DNA of 64,000 nucleotides from NCBI GenBank assembly GCA_963969495.1, contig OZ018333.1:17639937-17703936 (forward strand). The letters are read 5' to 3'. Positions 1 to 11,999 of this stretch are shown piece after piece (positions within the stretch are counted from its first letter, which is position 1; each line of letters starts with the position of its first letter). The translations under genes were made by a program, and so were the position numbers. Below the pieces are notes generated by a model. It was not told where the DNA came from. It did no database searches and worked only from the letters and a program-made list of their open reading frames with translations. Origin of the DNA: Ceratothoa steindachneri. Lineage: Eukaryota > Arthropoda > Malacostraca > Isopoda > Cymothoidae.

Positions 1-874
1 TGCTAGTAACGTTTTGTAGGTTGTTCTGGGGACTGATGCGCGGTCCGCCTCCACCAATTTCTTCGTTAACCTTGCCCGTTCCTGGTCGATCTCTTCCAGG
101 GTGGCTTGTTCGAGTGGTTGAGGTCTGTACTCACCGAGAAGGGTACGATACTCTTCCCAGTTCGCTTGAGAGAAGCATTTTCTCTTCCTGACGGGTATCT
201 GAATTGAGCTTGAGGAAATTTTAATCATGATGGCGACGTGCTCACTTGGGATTAGTGGACCGGATTGGATGTAGTAATTGTAGGGAAATTGTAGGCTGGT
301 CAGAGTAATATCTGGTTTGGTTGCGCAGGTTTCGGTGATATATGTGGGGAAGTCGGGCCCAATGTGGGCAACAATACCCCTGTCAATAAGATTCTTCAAG
401 TTCTTCCCCTTCTTATTTAGACGTCTGGGGTATCCGGATTCCTGGTATCTGGCGTTGAGGTCTCCCCCAAACAAGACTGTTCTCCCGTGTGCACAAAGTG
501 GAAAAAAATTGTGCATCGGGATATAGTCTCATCTCGGAGATTGGTAGGTACCCTGTGTAAACCACCAGGGGCCCCAGGGTGATTTAGTCCTCGATGGACA
601 GATAGGATTCTTCTAAAGGGGGGAGGGTTTTGAACTGAATTCCTCCTTTGACTGCGATGGCAGCGCCATCGTAAAGTTCCAGGCTGTGGTTCTTTGCTAT
701 TATGCTGTAGTTAAAGATCTTCATATTCTTCTGCATCATGTCGATTTCATGTTCTGATATCAGAGTGATGTCAGGGTCGCATTGCCGAATTATGTTTCCG
801 TAAGTCGCTTGTTTGTTGTCCCATCTATTAGTGTTCATTTGTAGGATTCTTAAGTCTTTTGTCAGTATGTCCAT
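1..874 (-). pseudogene. I/R1-type LINE endonuclease domain, decayed, runs off the window edge
   Basis: This is the start of ORF2 of a non-LTR retrotransposon. The apurinic-type endonuclease would nick target DNA to prime reverse transcription. The frame 874 to 584 reads LRILQMNTNRW near its start and then QCDPDITLISEH and GAAIAVKGGIQFKTL, the usual order for this domain. The frame stops at 584. In other frames the sequence continues with a TGYLP-like strand, DLNARYQ, then FPTYITETCATKPDITL and SEHVAIMIKI, so the whole domain can be followed down to about position 240. After that comes the endonuclease-RT linker (FSQANWEEYR, QERARLTKKLVEADRAS), which is cut by the window edge. At least two frameshifts and a stop make it non-functional. 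A relic of the same clade lies at 56.4-60.9 kb on the other strand. The family is fairly sure; the exact clade is less so. Confidence 0.72.
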
Positions 875-917
875 GTTATTTATCGATTAGTCGTTCCTTT
901 TATCGAGTTGGGGCTGA

Positions 918-1577
918 CTGGTAGAGATCGGCATTTACCGAATCTCCTTTTGTTAAATTCCGAGGTCGTGATTGTGGAGAACGCGTCTTGGTTGAGTCAG
1001 ACCATCCCAAGGAGGAGGGCTTCTTCGACCACCCTCTCTGGAATGTCCTCACTGTACTCCCACTTGTAACGACCGGTGGTCACGCCTTCACTGACGTCCT
1101 TGTCCGTCCTTACTTCAGGAAATGGGGCACTCTGCGTGGTGTAGATTTTTAGATGAATTTTCCTGCCATGGTAGGCATGTTTGTCCTCCTTTAACGATGA
1201 GGTAGACCTCATCTTTTACCGGTTGGGTGACCTTTTTGTACGGCTACCGTGGCGGTATTTTATTTTTGTTTCACTGGTGGATTTTACCTCTGTATCTGGT
1301 TTGGAAGCTTCTACTATTGAGGGTTCAAGACTTATGGGGGTGTTTGCTGGAGCGGGAACGGTTTCTACTTGTGTAGTGGCTGGTTGGGAAGGCTGCATCT
1401 GGATCCGAAGAATTTCCTCAGAGGGAGGGTTCTCCTGAAACCACATCTCTTCCATTCCATTTTGGCTGTGCTATTCATACCTTGTGTGCGTTATTAGTTG
1501 TGTAATTTGGGGGGGAGGGGGGGGGGGCTGGTGGAGATCGACATTTACCGGATCTCTTTTTGTTAAATTCCGAGGTC
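918..1577. repeat. Direct repeat pair of 50 bp (918-967 and 1528-1577)
   Basis: The two 50-bp stretches agree at about 46 positions and share the core TTGTTAAATTCCGAGGTC. They bracket the block 968-1527, which encodes part of the ORF1 relic on the minus strand. This could be an internal duplication of the element or the scar of an insertion. Confidence 0.6.
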
Positions 1578-2711
1578 TCTTTTAAGTGAGCCTTGGTTTG
1601 TGAGGTTTGCTATGTGTGCATAGTATATACAACACATGATATTCGTGGATTGCTCGCTTTCTACCTTGGGGTAAGTACGCCGAGCCCAAGCCTCATTGAC
1701 TGCCTCCTTTGCCACTTTAGCATACGACCTGTTGGTCTTAGCTTCTTCTTCTTCCTGTTTTTGCTTTTGCTGTCTTTTTATCTCCTCATTTTTTGACTGT
1801 GAATGACATCACCATAGCCCTGTGGTCACCGTTGCAGTTCACGCATTTTCTCGTGCTGCTCTTGCAGTCACGCTAGACGTGTCCAACTTTACTATATATA
1901 GAACAGATATTCTCGGTTTGTGGACACGCCTCAGTTGTATGTTGGTTATATTTATAACATTTAAAGAGTGTCTGGATTTTAGTGAATTCCTACCTTTCTA
2001 TTTGATCATGGCACACCCTGACGTGAAAGGGAAGAAGACCGAGCTCTTTCGCTTTTTGTGCAATACCCGTGTCTTGGAATATCACCTTAAAGGCATGGGT
2101 GTAGTCTCTAAATTTGGTCACCTCAGAGACCTTGGCCCATTGGTGATTTCTATCTATTTCATGTGAAATTTCATCGCCTGAGTGGCGTCCCACCCATGAG
2201 TCTAGTCTCCACCATATGACACTTCTGTGTGACTGAATGTGGGGTGGGATCTTAGGGATTAAGTTAATTGAATTAACGTTTGGATTGCTTTTGTCAAGGC
2301 CAAGTGTTCAGCGTCCGCTTCTTTTTGGCATATAGCCGTATACCCGAAAGGGGTATCAATAAGTCTGACGAGAGCTACATCTAGCTTCCCGTAAACTATT
2401 GAGAAGACTTCCCCATGGTCAGGCTTTGACTTTTCAGGGAGAGTCCTAAGACTAATTCGTAGGATGTCCCTCGTCATTTTGTCATCGTTGGTCTTTAGTC
2501 TGTGTTTATTGGGTGTGGAGTTATAGTAGGAGATCAAAATAGAAGAAAAAATAACTTTTTTTAATGTCCAATGCCACTTTACCTTATTGTGAGATGGAAG
2601 ATTTTGGGTCGTCTTATTACTTGCTTTAATCCGTAATTGTGGTGTCACTGGCACTTTGGATGGTATTAGGTTCTTCACTTTAACTTTGTGTTTACACTTG
2701 GACGAAAACAT
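997..2711 (-). pseudogene. I/R1-type LINE ORF1 (gag-like) with zinc knuckles, decayed
   Basis: This is ORF1 of the element whose endonuclease lies at 1-874. Such proteins bind element RNA as a ribonucleoprotein. The frame 2711 to 2259 encodes an N-terminal part ending in RDILRISLRTLPEKSKP and a region up to KAIQTLIQL. The frame 2193 to 1990 continues it (EISHEIDRNHQWAKVSEV, HVRVCHDQIE). Then come remnants of CCHC knuckles around 1820-1970 (CYKYNQHTTEAC, CSIYSKVGHV, CVNCNGDHRAM), followed by a basic Gln/Lys/Glu stretch with YAKVAKEAVNEAW near 1680-1740. The frames 1455-1216 and 1212-997 look like the C-terminal tail. Several frameshifts and stops separate these pieces. Order and spacing fit one element reading right to left. 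Confidence 0.65.
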
Positions 2712-3577
2712 TTACTTTGAAAAGTTTAACGCGAAAAAATCTTAGAGGGAAGTTTCATATTTTTCGCTTGACTTTACTTCTTTTTACAAAAAGAACGTAC
2801 GAGAGAGAAATAATAATCACAATAAAATCTTAGCAGTCAAATGAAAAGAAAACGGTTTTTAGGGGATATTTATTCCTCCTCGCTTAAGCGTAACGTCAAT
2901 GGAAACGAGCCAATCCGGTGAGTGGAATTTTTGAAACAACTTTAATGCTCGATTCCAGCTCGTAGTCTGGGTGTTGAGGGCCGGTTTTTCTTCGTTTATT
3001 AAGATGACTGCCTAGATGTTCAGCCTATCTTTATTTCCCTCTTTTCTTTTAATTGTGATGTTTTCAACTAGAATATCTATAGTTAGGTTGATGTTATGCG
3101 TGCTCTCCATATGATTTTTAGGCCCTCCGCTTTGCAGATGCATGGTTAAACGCCTCGAAACGGTGATGGTTACCATGGCAATATATTTTGAGTTATTATA
3201 AAGCTTGCAGTCTTCATTGAGGCAGATAAACTCATAAACTATGTTGGTTGACGTTAGATTCGAGGAGTTTTGGCAGCAGTTTATTACATTCCAGGACTAG
3301 TTTGTTTCGCTATCTACGACCATCTTCAACTGTTTTTTGGGAGGTTCATTGAGGTCGATGATGACGGATGCCCTCTATAAATCAGTGAGCCATCTCCGCA
3401 GGACATGGTTAGGGACGGTTTGTTGAGGGCATCAAACCTGAACTAGATTTAAACGGGTAGGAATGTGTGCAGTCTTCGGACACGTGTCTTGACCGAGGGG
3501 AGAAAAACCCTGGTGGCAAGATAGGCTCAAGATGGCCAAGCTTCATCCTCGTGTGCAGAGACACCGGTCTGTTTGTG
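2712..3577. other. No gene seen; possible 5' leader of the flanking LINE relic
   Basis: This is moderately A/T-rich unique sequence without long frames or recognised repeats. By position it could include the untranslated leader of the minus-strand LINE relic that starts at about 2711. Nothing in the sequence proves that. Confidence 0.3.
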
Positions 3578-3937
3578 CTAACGTATAGACACTCCCGATC
3601 CTGGTTTGTGATCGAGGTATCCTTCCTCTAGCCTTCCCCTAAAAAGGCAGAACCCGCAAGACATTGGGAGGGGGGTGCAGTGGTTGATAGGCCCCAGGGC
3701 GTGTCCACACACTGGTGGACCTGTCCGCCGTATCACTGGGGCCCACTGCTGCTCCGCGGTCCTCTGGTGATTAAGGTTGGAGCTACGAGACATCCAGCTA
3801 CCGTGTGTGGCCACGAGGAGGCACAACAGGAGTCTTGGTGGTGGAGAGGCTATGTATTGGCAGAGGAAGGCTTACGCACTCGGTTTCCCTTTTCACCACA
3901 GTAGATACCGAAACTAGTCCTGTAATGTAATAAACCG

Positions 3938-3941
<4 letters not shown>
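3578..3941 (+). other. GC-richer unidentified stretch ending in a hammerhead-like 3' half next to (TA)n
   Basis: Short frames exist on both strands but none resembles a known protein. At 3906-3919 the sequence ACCGAAACTAGTCC matches the 3' half of the hammerhead-like motif found at 47.9 kb, and it is followed by TAATAAACC and then (TA)n. I cannot find the matching 5' core, so the motif is incomplete here. It suggests that this stretch is the 3' end of another (TA)n-tailed PLE or similar element. Confidence 0.35.

Positions 3942-4013
<72 letters not shown>
3942..4013. repeat. (TA)n microsatellite, about 72 bp
   Basis: Uninterrupted TA dinucleotides. The tract lies directly after the hammerhead-like tail at 3906-3919. 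Confidence 0.98.
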
Positions 4014-4017
<4 letters not shown>

Positions 4018-4779
4018 GTTGATTTGTTTGAAGAGGTTTGAGGGTGAGAGTGCGTGGAGCGACAGCGATTGGAGTGGGAGATGTGAAGAAGGTGTGCTAA
4101 GATGAAACAGTGCCATCACGGCGAGGCCTTTGATGACGTCATAACGGCGGGATCTTTCCCTTGAAGTGGCGAGATCTCGGAGAAGAGGAGGAAGAGGTCG
4201 GGCGGCTTATCGCTTTTTTATTGACTCCTTTGCGCTTTAATTATCAGCCTTTGCCCCCTTTTTTCATTATCAATTTGGACGCCAACGGTTCGTGCGCGCA
4301 CACACACACACACGCACATATCTACACATGGAGACAAATCGCTCCCTCGCAGACATGGCGATGAACAGATTAACAACCACCTAAAATAGACGACAGAGAT
4401 TGACAAATTGATACACGTACATAAACCGAGTCCGATCGACGTAACCAAGCACACAATCACGCGTAATTTTGACTTACACGCACGTTCACGCAACCCGTCA
4501 CGCAGAATGCACTTAGGGACGTGTGCAAACTAGCGTGTTGGAGCATGTTGGAGTACCTATCGAAGAGTGTAGGTATTTCGAGTGGTTTTATTGTCGTTCG
4601 AAGGACCAGGGGTCTCCACACAGTATTTTCTTAGGTGAATCACTTCCTGTATTTTCCCGTGTCCGAGATTTCGTCTTCTTTAAAATTCTCCCTCGGTCTT
4701 TCTTAAGATCTTTTGGCAATCACTCAAGTTAACCACCATTTAAAGCCTAATTTCTTCGAGTTGATAAAAAGATGGCGGG
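4014..4779. other. No gene seen; short (CA)n at about 4298-4316
   Basis: Low-complexity and unique sequence with no recognisable coding content. A short CA run gives spurious frames on both strands. Confidence 0.4.
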
Positions 4780-6835
4780 AAAAATTGTCCCGCAAAATAA
4801 TTAGAGCACAAAATTATCCCAGTGAAAATAACGCGCAAAATTGTCAGGCCTAAAAAGTTGTAGCGCAAAATTGTCCGGCGTACAAGTTGGCGCGCAAAAT
4901 TGTTCTGCGCAGAAGTTGGCGCGCAAAATTTTCCTGTGCAGAATTTGACGCGCAAAATTGTCCCGCGCAGAAGTTGGAGTGCAAAATTATCCGGCGTTAA
5001 AGTTGGCGCGCAAAATTGTTACGAGATAAAAAACAGAACACAAAATTCTCCCACCAAAATTTTACCCGCGCAGAAATAAAGGATCGAAAATTGGGTCTCG
5101 TAAAATTGGTGGGCAAAAATTTTGTTCCGTGAAGAAAATGTGGATGAATATGGCGCCCATTATTTTCCCCGCGAAGAAATTTGTATCCAAAATTTGTCTT
5201 GCGAAGAAAGTGGGGTTATTATATGAAGAATCTGGACATTAACAGTTCTTAACGTTCAGATTTTCTAGATGAGTTATTTTAACGACCAGAATCTTCGTGT
5301 GGGACAATTGGCAAATGGAGGGAAGAGGGAGGGGGGAGGAAGTCCGAGGTATATGTATGGTGTAAACCTAATCACAGATATTAGTTTGTCGACAAATATC
5401 AAATCTGATTTATTTAGGTGTAAACCTAAATAGATATCAGTCTACATCTTGAGCTTAGGTTACGTTAGTTGAACTTAAATATATATACCTAACTTGCATT
5501 TTGTGACAGGATAGTATCTCAATACCGATTGCCATAACAAAAATTCTAGTGATTTTTTTGCCATTATTGAAGAAATAATTCTTAACAAATTATAAAATCT
5601 CCCTTTTCCTTCGATATATAAAATTAATTCGGTTATTTTACATGTACCAATTTCTTCAACTGATTAATTTTAACGTCCAGAATGTTCGGTTGGGTAAACT
5701 GGTGTCAAGATTCTTGATATGACCACGCAAGTGTCATGCTCAGAAACTTGTTCGCAAACTTGTACTACGACAAATTTGACGCACAAAACTTGTCCTGAGG
5801 AGAATTTGACGGACAAAAATTGTCCCGCGGGGAATTTGACGCACAAAGCATGTCCCGCGGGGAATTTGATGTACAAAGCATGTCACGCGGGGAATTTTAC
5901 GGACAAAAATTGTTCCGTGGGTAATTTGACGGACAAAACATGTATCGCGGGGAATTTGACGCACAAAACATATCCCGCGGGGAATTTGACGGACAAAAAT
6001 TGTCCCGCGGGGAATTCGACGGACAAAGATTGTCCCGCGGGGAATTTGACGGATAAAAATTGTCCCGCGTGGAATTTGACGGACAAAAATTGCCCCGCGT
6101 GGAATTTGACGGACAAAAATGGTCTCGAGGGGAATTGGACGGACAAAGATTGTTCCGCGGGGAATTTGACGGCTAAAAATTGTCCCACGGGGAATTTGAC
6201 TGACAAAACTTGTCCCGCGGGGAATTTGACGGACAAAAATTGTCCCGCGGGGAATTTGACGCACAAAAATTGCCCCGCGGGGAATTTGACGCACAAAACA
6301 TGTCCCGCGGTGAATTTGACTGACAAAAATTGTCCCGCGGGAAATCTGACCGACAAAAATTGTGTCCGGAGAATTTGACACAAAAAACTTGTTCCATGGA
6401 GAATTTGACGCATAGAACTTCTCTCGCGGAGAAATCAGTGCGTAAAAAACTTGTCTCGTGGAGAATTCAGTGCAAAAAACTTGCCCCTTCCCATAGGGAA
6501 TTTGGTGCCTAAAATTTGTAACGGAGAATTAGGCGCACATAACTTGTCACGCGGAGAAATTGGCGCACAAAACTTGTCCCGCGGAGAGTTTGGTCCACAA
6601 AGCCTGGCCCCTCTCCATGGGGAATTTAATGCCTAAAATTTATAACAAGAATTAGGCGCACAGAACTTGTCCCACGGACAATTTGGCGCACAAAACTTGT
6701 CATGCGGAGAAATTGGCACATAAGATTTGTTTCGCAGAGAAATGGGCGCACAAAACTTGCCCCGCAGAGAATTTGGCCCGCATAATTCCCCCGCAAAGAA
6801 AGTGGCGCGCAAAATTGCTCCGCACTGCATTTTTC
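4780..6835. repeat. 30-bp satellite with an A/T-rich interruption
   Basis: The units read roughly GACGCACAAAATTGTCCCGC plus GGGGAATTT, with a period of about 30 bp. A diverged block at 4780-5110 and a homogeneous block at 5745-6830 are separated by unique A/T-rich DNA at 5111-5740. Because 30 is a multiple of three, the array stays open for about 200 codons in several frames on both strands (for example 5719-6378 plus and 5740-6381 minus). This reflects the period and is not evidence of a gene. Confidence 0.93.
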
Positions 6836-6837
6836 CA

Positions 6838-7170
6838 CTAGGTTTCTATATAGAGCTGGTAGATGTCTATATAGAGCTGGTAAGTTTCTACATAGAGCCG
6901 GTAGGTGCCTACATAGAGATAGTAGGTGTCTATATAGAGCTGGTAGGTTTCTACATAGAGCCCGTAGGCGTCTACATATAGCTGGTAGGTGTCTACATAG
7001 AGATGGTAGTCGTCTACATAGAGCTGGTAGGTGTCTACATAGAGCTGGTAGGTGTCTACATAGAGCTTGTAGGTTTCTACATAGAGCCGGTAGGTGTCTA
7101 CATAGAGCCGGTAGGTGTCTACATAGAGCCGGTAGGTGTCTATATAGAGCCGGTAGGCGTCTACATTTGG
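6838..7170. repeat. 21-bp satellite
   Basis: About sixteen units of roughly GTCTACATAGAGCCGGTAG plus two bases, in one orientation, start directly after the 30-bp array. The 21-bp period also gives artificial open frames, with 7-residue repeats on both strands. Confidence 0.95.
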
Positions 7171-7254
7171 TGCTATACCTCTCGCCGTTTGAGGGAGTAA
7201 ACAACGTGAGCGAAGCTTATCTCTCGGGACGAGCGAGAAGCGATGTTGCGAAGG

Positions 7255-7314
<60 letters not shown>

Positions 7315-8057
7315 AAAGGGACACTAAAAAGCGAGAAGAGGAAATAAAGGGAATGATAAAGCGGGGGAACGCGCAACACCGACTGTGTCGGGGGTGATAA
7401 AGGCGAAGAAGGCTTCGAAATGGAGGGGAGGATAATAATTATTAATTTGTAGCCAGATAGCGCAGGGAGGGAGGGGGGGGGGCGATAGCATACCTTGTGC
7501 ACCCTAAATGTTGGGGCAAGGAGGGTGTTATTCACAACCTCTGGAAACAAGGAATTAAATGAGTCATGGCTCACTAATGCTGCTACTGTTACTTTACTAG
7601 GGCTAGTGAAACTATTCTCCCCTTACTAGTACTACTGCACTGGTACTTTATTACTACGACTATTAGCACTAATGTACTACTAACAATAAGAATACTGCTA
7701 CTTTACTACGATTATTACCACTACTACTATCGCTGGAGCACTACTAGTGCTGCTACTTCACTATTACGAATATTACCACTACTGCACTACTACCACTTCG
7801 GTACCACTATTACTGCGATTAATAATTTACTGTAGAGCGATTACTAAGGTAACGCTAATGCTGCTAGTACTACTACTAATGGTACTGCTAATTTACTAGT
7901 ATGAATATTACTACTTTTGCGATCAAAGCGAGGATATAAGTATAGGTTATTTAAGACTATTACTATTATTATTATTCACTAATCTCTCTCACACATTTTC
8001 AGACTTTGTCTCTCACTCTTATCTCCAAAGAGGGCGGATCTAGGCTCGATGACGTCA
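7171..8057. repeat. Low-complexity region: (GA)n and ACT-rich degenerate repeats
   Basis: A (GA)n tract occupies about 7259-7316. From about 7575 to 7970 the sequence is a degenerate array of ACT/ATT triplets (TACTACTACTATTAC-like). No coding sequence is recognised in the rest. A mariner element begins at 8060. Confidence 0.8.
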
Positions 8058-8059
8058 TA

Positions 8060-8996
8060 CGAACGCGGGCAATAGGTTTTGTTAATCGGTAAATCAAAAC
8101 AGAGGAAGGGGGATGGATGTTTGTGGGGGCGTTAGGACAAGTTATGACAAATCAGAACCTGCAGCCGCACGCTCCTGCCTCGTCTATTTAAGAAGCAGTA
8201 GCTGATCACAGATCGTCAGTCACAAATTTTTCAACAATGGAGAAGGTTGAGCACCGCGCAGTGATCGAATATTTGACCAATGAAGGTAAGAATGCAAGAG
8301 AGATCCATGAACGCATGGTTGCAGTGTACACCGATACCGCCCCTTTCCTATGCAACCATTGCTCGCTGGAATAGGGAGCTCCGCCATGGTCGTGAGTCCC
8401 TTGAAGATGATCCCCATCCAGGACGCCCGTCAGACGTGACCAACGAGGACAATGTGGCCCGTGTAGAGAGGATGATCCTCGAAAATCGAAGGGTAAAGGT
8501 CGAATAAATTGAGTGAGAACATGGAATATCACATGGAAGTATTATCAATATCATCTACGACAATTTGGCAATGGCCAAGGTCTCTGCCTGTTGGGTCCCT
8601 AGAAACCTCAACCTCACCCCCATTATCGACTTCAACGTCGTCAAAGTCCACAAGGCTAGAGTTGCACAAGCTGCCCTGCGCGAGTGCGGATTCGAGGAGC
8701 TCAACCATCCCCCCTACAGTCCAGATCTGGCCCCTGGCGACTACTTTTTATTCCGCCAGCTCAAGGCTGCAGTCCGTGGACGCCGGTTTGGGGACGATGA
8801 AGATGTCCAGCTCGCCGTCCAGGAGTGGATTGAACAGCAGTCGGGAGATTTCTGGTTGTCGGGAATTTGAAGCCACAGGGACAAGTGGCGCATGTGCATT
8901 GAAGTGGAGGGTAGGTATATTTAAAAATAATAAAACACTTTTCCTCATATCTCGTTTCCTTATATCCGAATTGCAAAACTTGTTGACCGCCCCTCG
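8060..8996 (+). mobile_element. Mariner element with internal deletion (copy 1)
   Basis: This is a Tc1/mariner DNA transposon of about 937 bp flanked by TA at 8058-8059 and 8997-8998. The right inverted terminus is well kept (GACCGCCCCTCG at the end). The left terminus is diverged but alignable. Inside is a broken transposase starting at MEKVEHRAVIEYLTNEGKN (about 8236). It covers the two helix-turn-helix segments (TIARWNRELRHGRESLEDD, NEDNVARVERMILENRRVK), and then jumps, after RNLNLTP, to VHKARVAQAALRECGFEEL and the third catalytic Asp region SPDLAPGDYFLFRQL. The part carrying the first catalytic Asp is missing. Frameshifts near 8340 and 8505 add further damage. The same deletion junction occurs in copies at 36.3 kb and 59.5 kb. 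Confidence 0.9.
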
Positions 8997-8998
8997 TA

Positions 8999-9462
8999 TA
9001 TTACGTCATAAAGACAGGTCTCCTCCTTAATATGTATTTCGGATTAAGCATTATTGCGTCATCGGTCCTTAGGTGTACCATTCAGCGCCCGCACACATAT
9101 AACCTACATATGTACACATAATGTGTACATACGAATATGTGCACGCCCTAAGTCGAAAATAAGTAAACACAATGGAAGAATTGGGATCTTTAGCTCGCAG
9201 ATACGATTTTAATATCCGTCAAAAATGAAAAAAGTGGTCGAAAATATAAGGAAAAATATCCCTTTCCATCAGAAACGGGGGAAAAGTTCAGTTTTTCCTG
9301 ATAACACGTCTCCAGATATCTTCGGCTTAGCGGTACCCCCCTCCCCTTGCCCCATTCATTTGGTGAGCTCCACGTAAGGGGGCAGGGAACGCTCTAGCGT
9401 CGGTTGGTTTGTGTTCTGTTCATAGCGTCTCGTAAGTAACCATCATGGATTTGACATGTAGT

Positions 9463-9527
<65 letters not shown>

Positions 9528-10140
9528 GCCTACCCCCCCATCTCTCTCTCGCTCTGTTGAAAGGGGAAGCGGTCAACTGGAGAAAATAGTTTCAGATGGA
9601 ATTTTGTTATCATTCGGTACAGCCGGAATGTGTCCCATAACTGCTTCAAGAAGTGAAAGATATAGCGCCATCTGAAAAGGTGTGAGAGAGAAATATACGC
9701 GCTCAAATGTGAGAGACTTATTTTTGTTTCTAAAATTATATTTTCAGTTCGTAAAATACATTACACAGGTTTTGCATATACCTATACTTATTTCTTAAAT
9801 TAAATAGTATACAAACAAGGCTATAGACCAAACGAGACAGACATTACTTATTACAAGATAATCCGAAGTTAGTGAAGGGAGTCTTCCCTTTCTCCGACAT
9901 AATGAATCCGCGTAAAAATAGAGCCCTCTTCATTATGAACGAGGTCATTCACGTTATAATATTTCAGTACAACTATGTTTTAATCATCTATAGATTATTG
10001 GTGTCATCTCTTATGGTTGTTTTCTGGGTTGCCGTTTCACACTTCCCTTCCCATGTTCCATACCTCCTTTACCTCCAAATTATAAATTTTGAAGAAGTAA
10101 AAGATGGATTTATTAATGAAATATGGAAAGATTAAAGACA
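8999..10140. other. No gene seen; (CT)n at about 9463-9522
   Basis: Mostly A/T-rich unique DNA. The only clear repeat is a 60-bp (CT)n tract. A frame at 9872-10135 on the plus strand has hydrophobic stretches but no similarity I recognise. Confidence 0.5.
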
Positions 10141-10199
10141 TTTCTAAGAAGTAAATCCAATGATTATTTTCCCATGTAGATAATTTGAATATACGCTTT

Positions 10200-11470
10200 A
10201 AAGCGCAGACAACCCCCATAGACACTGGGGCTAACATAGAGATAATGAGAAAATAACACAAGAGACTAATAGATAGAGAAGTAGACAAGAAACTGACGAA
10301 TAGACAGGAGAACGAAATGAAAGAAGATTTCTCACAGACCCACAGATAGACTTGCATGCACAAAAGCTGATAGATATACAAGTATATAAATTGACTGAAA
10401 GAAAAAACCCCAAAACTGACAAATGGAGAGAGGAAAGAGCAAACTGACGGGTAGACAAGGGTATAGAACAAGCCAATAAAAGAAAAGAAACTGACAAGCA
10501 GAGAAATGCAGAAAATTGTTAGATAGATATAAAACTACAAAAAAATAACGGATAAACAGGAGAATACATTACATGAAAGACAATAAAATACATAAACTAA
10601 AAGATAGAGAGCTACAGGAACTGAAAGAAAAATACTGTACCTAAAAAGATAGACCGACTAATAAACAAAATAATAGATAAACATGAGGGTAGGTTAAATG
10701 AAAGATATACAAACATGTAAAAAACTAAAACGTAGATAAGTAGATAAATTGGCAGGTAGACAAAAAGATACACATAGTGATAAACAGACACAGGAATAAA
10801 AATCGAAAGATATATATTATATAAGCATAGAAACTAAAATATAGACTGACCGAGACAGATAAAAACAAGAGCTATACAAATATACAGAAAAGGTAGACAG
10901 ACAACCGCAGAAACTGAAAAATTGACAGAAAAGGTAAACAGATAACCACAGAAACTAAAAATAGACAGAAAAAGTAGAGTGACAACAACAGAAACTGGAA
11001 AATAGACGGAAAAGTAGGTAGACACAAAATTAAAGTTAAAATCTACATAAAAAGTAGACAGACAACCGCAGTAACTGAAAAAGAGAGAAAAGGTAGACAG
11101 ACAACCACATAAACTGAAAAAAAGAGAGTAAAGGTAGACATACAATCACAGAAACTAAAAATAGACAGAAAAGGTAGACTGGCAACCAGAGAAACTTAAA
11201 AAAGGAGAAAAGGTAGACAGGCAAGAACAGTAGCTTAAAATAGACAGAAAGGTAGACAGACAATCACAAAAACTGAAAAAATGACAAATAAGCAAATTAA
11301 CAGATAAACAAGACTATGCACATAATAAATAAACGTAAGGGAAGAAGAAGTGAGAGATAGAGTGAGAATTAAGCAAATGACAGATAGACATGGAAGTAGA
11401 CTAAATGAAAAAGACAAAAACAGAAACTGAAAGACAGACCGACGCACATAAATTCAAGCCATGCCAAATA
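10200..11470. repeat. Degenerate A-rich satellite (AGACAGACAACCGCAGAAACTGAAAA-like)
   Basis: Imperfect units of about 25-45 bp contain GTAGACAGACAACCACAG followed by AAACTGAAAA. They are clearest between 10,860 and 11,290 and fade on both sides. Opposite-strand open frames rich in Phe, Ser and Leu are a consequence of the purine-rich plus strand. Confidence 0.75.
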
Positions 11471-11836
11471 GACAGAGAGACCGAGGAGGGGGGGGGGGAA
11501 CAATTCCCTTCGCGGCCCAGAAAGAAAAGAAAAACAACAACAACAACAACAAAAGAGACAGCGGCTAAACAGAGCGGGGAGCGGGGTTGGGGGGGGGGGG
11601 GGACTCGGGTTTTGATGGGTGTGTTTGGCGCGCGATTTCTGGCATTCGCAGCGCCATTCCTTATCAGCCGGGCTCATATGTGGCACCCGCCCCACCCCGC
11701 ACCCCCACCATCGTCCTTCGGATCCCCCCGCCATTCACTTACCCTTCCCCCTGCCGGCCGTGGCTGGCGAAGACCAGATAAATATTTCCATACTTCACTG
11801 ATCAAAGGACCGCGCGCGCGCGCGCGCACACTCCTG

Positions 11837-11927
<91 letters not shown>

Positions 11928-11999
11928 GGTCCTTGTTTTGTAGTTGTCTATCAATTTTTCTCAATATCAATCTCTTTCAATCTCAATTTCTCTCTTTAA
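11471..11999. repeat. Low-complexity block: G runs, (CAA)n, (CG)n and a long (CT)n
   Basis: G homopolymers lie at about 11,488-11,498 and 11,590-11,601. A CAA run lies near 11,535 and a CG run near 11,812-11,826. A (CT)n tract covers about 11,838-11,924. The stretch between 11,610 and 11,800 is C-rich unique sequence with no recognised coding content. Confidence 0.8.

Noticed and set aside
3578..3904. Overlapping frames of 74-82 codons in a GC-richer patch
   Set aside because: No similarity, and frames overlap on both strands as expected for GC-rich noncoding DNA.
3906..3919. ACCGAAACTAGTCC considered as a complete hammerhead ribozyme
   Set aside because: The 5' core and stem II partner are not found upstream, so only the 3' half is present.
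5719..6413. Long open frames with 10-residue repeats on both strands, such as a 219-codon frame
   Set aside because: They follow the 30-bp tandem period in several frames and both strands. There is no start context, domain or codon signal.
6626..7204. Open frames with 7-residue repeats on both strands
   Set aside because: They arise from a 21-bp satellite.
9872..10135. 87-codon hydrophobic frame on the plus strand
   Set aside because: No recognised similarity, A/T-rich composition, and many comparable chance frames nearby.
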